Shown here piece by piece: positions 3,073 to 5,479 of a DNA stretch of 5,479 bases. The stretch spans positions 1 through 5,479 of the forward strand of contig JAIWOE010000227.1 in the NCBI GenBank assembly GCA_020217165.1, written 5' to 3'. Numbering within the stretch: the first letter of the stretch is position 1; the number at the start of each line of letters is the position of its first letter. This stretch comes from Desulfovibrio sp. Its GTDB lineage: Bacteria; Desulfobacterota; Desulfovibrionia; Desulfovibrionales; Desulfovibrionaceae. A program made the position numbers and the translations under genes. Under the pieces are notes generated by a model, which made no database searches, was not told where the DNA came from, and was given only the letters and a program-made list of their open reading frames with translations.

Positions 3073-5479
3073 ATGCACATGCCCCGCGCCGTTTCGTTCC
3101 ACACCATCTCCTTCAAGGCCAAGCTCCTTGGCGGCATCCTCGCGACGGTGGCTGTGGTCATCCTGGCCATGACCGCCATCAATCAGGCCCTGGTGGGGGA
3201 TTCCCTGGCCGTGCTCGGCCGCGCCTCCCTGCATTCCTTTGGGGAGTCCGTGGAAGCGATGATGGAAATGCAGCAGGCCCTGCTGCAGGAGAAGGCCCAT
3301 ACCGACACCGGCGTGGTGCTGCGGGAGGTGAACTCCAAGGGCTTTCCGTCATTGAATAAGATGAACACCTTTCCCCTGGTCATCCCCCGGGAGGGCGGCG
3401 GAGAGCTCACGGTGGAGCTCCCCTCCATCGACCTGGGGCCCGTGACCCTGACCGGCAACCATACCTTTTTCGACCCCATCCGGGAGGTGGTGGGAGGGCA
3501 CGTGAGCCTGTACCAGTTCTTTGAGGAAGGCCTGGTGTTGGTGGCCAGCACCGTCCCCGGGGCTGCCCCGGGGCAGGGCGGCGTCATCCCAAAGGAGTCT
3601 CCCCTGGGCACGGCCCTGGCCAGCGGGAAGGAGTTTTACCAGGTGGCCAGCATCGGCGGCGCATTGTTGTTCAACGGCTATGCGCCCCTCATGGACTTTT
3701 ACGGCGTGCCCCTGGGCGTGGTGGTGGCCAGCCGGCCCATCATCACCCCGGATTTCGAGAAGTCCATCCAGGCCCTGAACGTGGGTGGCAAGGGGGAGAG
3801 TTTTCTGTTTGATGCCGAGGGATTGCTGGTCAGTCATCCGTCCAGGGCCGGGCAGAGCCTGGCTGGTGCGCCCTATTGGACCAGTTTCCGGGACACCACG
3901 GAAGGGTTTGTGGACTATCAGGACGCCAACGAGTCCCGGGTGGCCTTTTTGCGGTATTACGCTCCCTGGCAGCTGACGTACGGTTTCAGCCTGTCAGAGT
4001 CGGAAATGGCCCACGGGGTGGACGTGGCCCTGCGCAACGCCGGGCTGCTCATTGCCGCCGGGGCCATCCTGCTCACGGGGCTGGTGGTCTGGGTGCTGGT
4101 GACGTCCGTCACCTCACCCCTCAAGCGCATCGAGGCGTATGCCGCCCAGGTGGCCGAGGGCGACCTCACGGCCCGTTTGGAAGGCAAATATCCTGGGGAG
4201 CTGGGGCACGTGCAGCGGTCCATTGAGCAGATGGTGGCCCGCCTGAAGGATCGCCTGGGCTTTTCCCAGGGTGTGCTCTCGGGCATTGCCGCGGCCCTGC
4301 CGTGCATGACCCTGGACCCCCGCGGGCACATCACCTTCACCAACAAGCTGCTCTTGGATATTCTGGAAAAACAAGGCACGCCCGAGGACTACGTGGGTCG
4401 CCACGCCGGGGAGTTCTTCTACGGCGAGGCCGGCCGCCGCACCCGCACCATCCAGGCCATGGAGGAAGACCGCACCCTGCAGGGCGAAATGGAAGTGCAG
4501 GCCCCCAGCGGCGAGCTCAAGGTGATGCAGGTGAACGCCAATCCCATCAAGGACCTGGACGGCGCCCTCATCGGCGCGTTTACCATCTATCATGATCTGA
4601 CCACCATCCGCCGCCAGCAGCGAGAGATTCATTCCCAGAACGACACCATTCTCGCCGCCGCCGAGCGGGCCAATACCATTGCCGACGCCATCGCCTCCGC
4701 CGCGGTGCAGTTGTCCCGCCAGGTGGGAGCCACCACCCAGGGGGCCACGCATCAGCGCGAGCGCATTGCCGACACCGCGGAGCAGCTGGACAAAATGGCC
4801 GTCATGAGCACCCAGGTGGCCCAGAACGCCGCCAGCGCCGCCGACGAAGCCAGCCAGGCCCAGGATCAGGCCCAGGAAGGCCGCCGCACCGTGAGCGAGG
4901 CCGTGGCGGCCATGGCCCGCATTCGCGAGCAGATGCAATCCCTGGATCAGTCCATGACCACCCTGGGCACCAAGGCCCAGGACATCGGGCGCATCATCAC
5001 CGTCATTCAGGATATCGCCGACCAGACCAACCTCCTGGCCCTCAATGCAGCCATCGAGGCCGCCCGGGCTGGCGATGCCGGACGCGGGTTTGCCGTGGTG
5101 GCCGACGAGGTGCGCAAGCTGGCGGAGAAAACCATGAGCGCCACGCGGGAGGTGGGGGACACGGTGCGGGCCATCCAGGAAAGCGCCCGCAGCACGGGCA
5201 ACGCCACGAGCCAGGTGCTGCTGGCCGTGGAGGACGGCGCTGCCCTGGCCTCCAGTTCCGGGCAAACCCTGGAGCGCATCGTCTCCGTGGTTTCCCAGAC
5301 GGCGGGTAAGGTGCTGGACATTGCCCGGGCTGGCCAGGAGCAAGCCACGGTCTCGGCAGCGGTCTCCATGGCTATGGAGGATGTCAGCGGCATTTCAGAA
5401 GAAACCGCCCAGGGCATGCACGCGGCGGACCAGGCCGTGGTCCAGTTGAACGACCAGGCCGCGGCCCTCAAGGAGATCA
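3073..5479 (+). CDS. Methyl-accepting chemotaxis protein with Cache_3-Cache_2-like sensor, HAMP and PAS domains (3' end cut)
   Basis: The frame runs 802 codons without a stop to the right edge, where only the last part of the signalling helix is missing. It is an inner-membrane chemoreceptor that would control CheA through CheW and so flagellar rotation. Order of parts: first membrane helix about 18-36; periplasmic sensor 37-322; second membrane helix about 323-345; HAMP about 346-396 (P349 and AEGDLTARL visible); PAS about 400-511 (from LSGIAAALP to FTIYHDLT); coiled-coil signalling domain from about 520. The conserved hairpin tip is at 647-688, with [17 protein letters not shown] and then [18 protein letters not shown]. 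The sensor looks like a Cache_3-Cache_2 fusion: a first module with [13 protein letters not shown] and [18 protein letters not shown] (about 60-235) and a second with [14 protein letters not shown] and a W-containing strand (about 237-315). There is no CxxCH haem motif, unlike Desulfovibrio DcrA, and the only cysteine seen is C411 in the PAS domain. The ligand is unknown. No che gene is in the window. Confidence 0.95.
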   Translation, partial: MHMPRAVSFHTISFKAKLLGGILATVAVVILAMTAINQALVGDSLAVLGRASLHSFGESVEAMMEMQQALLQEKAHTDTGVVLREVNSKGFPSLNKMNTFPLVIPREGGGELTVELPSIDLGPVTLTGNHTFFDPIREVVGGHVSLYQFFEEGLVLVASTVPGAAPGQGGVIPKESPLGTALASGKEFYQVASIGGALLFNGYAPLMDFYGVPLGVVVASRPIITPDFEKSIQALNVGGKGESFLFDAEGLLVSHPSRAGQSLAGAPYWTSFRDTTEGFVDYQDANESRVAFLRYYAPWQLTYGFSLSESEMAHGVDVALRNAGLLIAAGAILLTGLVVWVLVTSVTSPLKRIEAYAAQVAEGDLTARLEGKYPGELGHVQRSIEQMVARLKDRLGFSQGVLSGIAAALPCMTLDPRGHITFTNKLLLDILEKQGTPEDYVGRHAGEFFYGEAGRRTRTIQAMEEDRTLQGEMEVQAPSGELKVMQVNANPIKDLDGALIGAFTIYHDLTTIRRQQREIHSQNDTILAAAERANTIADAIASAAVQLSRQVGATTQGATHQRERIADTAEQLDKMAVMSTQVAQNAASAADEASQAQDQAQEGRRTVSEAVAAMARIREQMQSLDQSMTTLGTKAQDIGRIITVIQDIADQTNLLALNAAIEAARAGDAGRGFAVVADEVRKLAEKTMSATREVGDTVRAIQESARSTGNATSQVLLAVEDGAALASSSGQTLERIVSVVSQTAGKVLDIARAGQEQATVSAAVSMAMEDVSGISEETAQGMHAADQAVVQLNDQAAALKEI

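Noticed and set aside
2982..3359. An open frame on the + strand overlapping the start of the chemoreceptor gene in another frame
   Set aside because: The product has no recognisable features, and the overlapping frame from 3073 has a ribosome binding site and a coherent membrane and Cache sensor sequence.
4114..5343. A 409-codon open frame on the - strand across the chemoreceptor signalling domain
   Set aside because: The product is low-complexity Gly/His/Leu-rich sequence, while the + strand encodes a fully conserved MCP domain over the same bases.

Overview
The window is GC-rich, gene-dense bacterial DNA, probably from a sulfate-reducing Desulfovibrio-like organism (Desulfovibrionales). 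This is an inference from three things: the overall base composition, the GreA variant with an ENAGYDAARERQG-type tip, and a chemoreceptor of Cache, HAMP, PAS and MCP layout, which is common in that group. No tRNA, rRNA, CRISPR array, insertion sequence or phage gene is visible.

Layout from left to right: (1) the 3' end of a D-alanyl-D-alanine carboxypeptidase gene on the + strand, cut by the left edge; (2) a convergent gap holding a perfect 30-bp palindrome; (3) greA on the - strand, read from its own promoter through a leader that contains a complete intrinsic terminator just before the gene; (4) a 12-helix MFS transporter of the YnfM-like type on the - strand, whose upstream region carries a TCGCAAT dyad and a palindrome that overlaps its ribosome binding site; (5) on the + strand, divergent from the transporter, a 63-residue protein with two CxxC pairs; (6) a 264-bp spacer with short repeats; (7) a large methyl-accepting chemotaxis protein gene on the + strand, which runs off the right edge after 802 codons with no frame break.

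The genes do not form one pathway. They are mainly housekeeping and accessory functions: cell-wall trimming, rescue of stalled RNA polymerase, small-molecule export, a small metal-binding protein and chemosensing. The most notable feature is the greA leader. A good sigma70-type promoter is followed by a G-poor, CA-rich 5' segment with a tandem 10-base repeat, and then a 14-bp terminator hairpin with a U7 tract ending 30 nt before the greA start codon. This predicts a roughly 70-nt terminated RNA and conditional read-through into greA. It resembles in layout the GraL leader RNAs known from E. coli greA, although the sequence itself is different.
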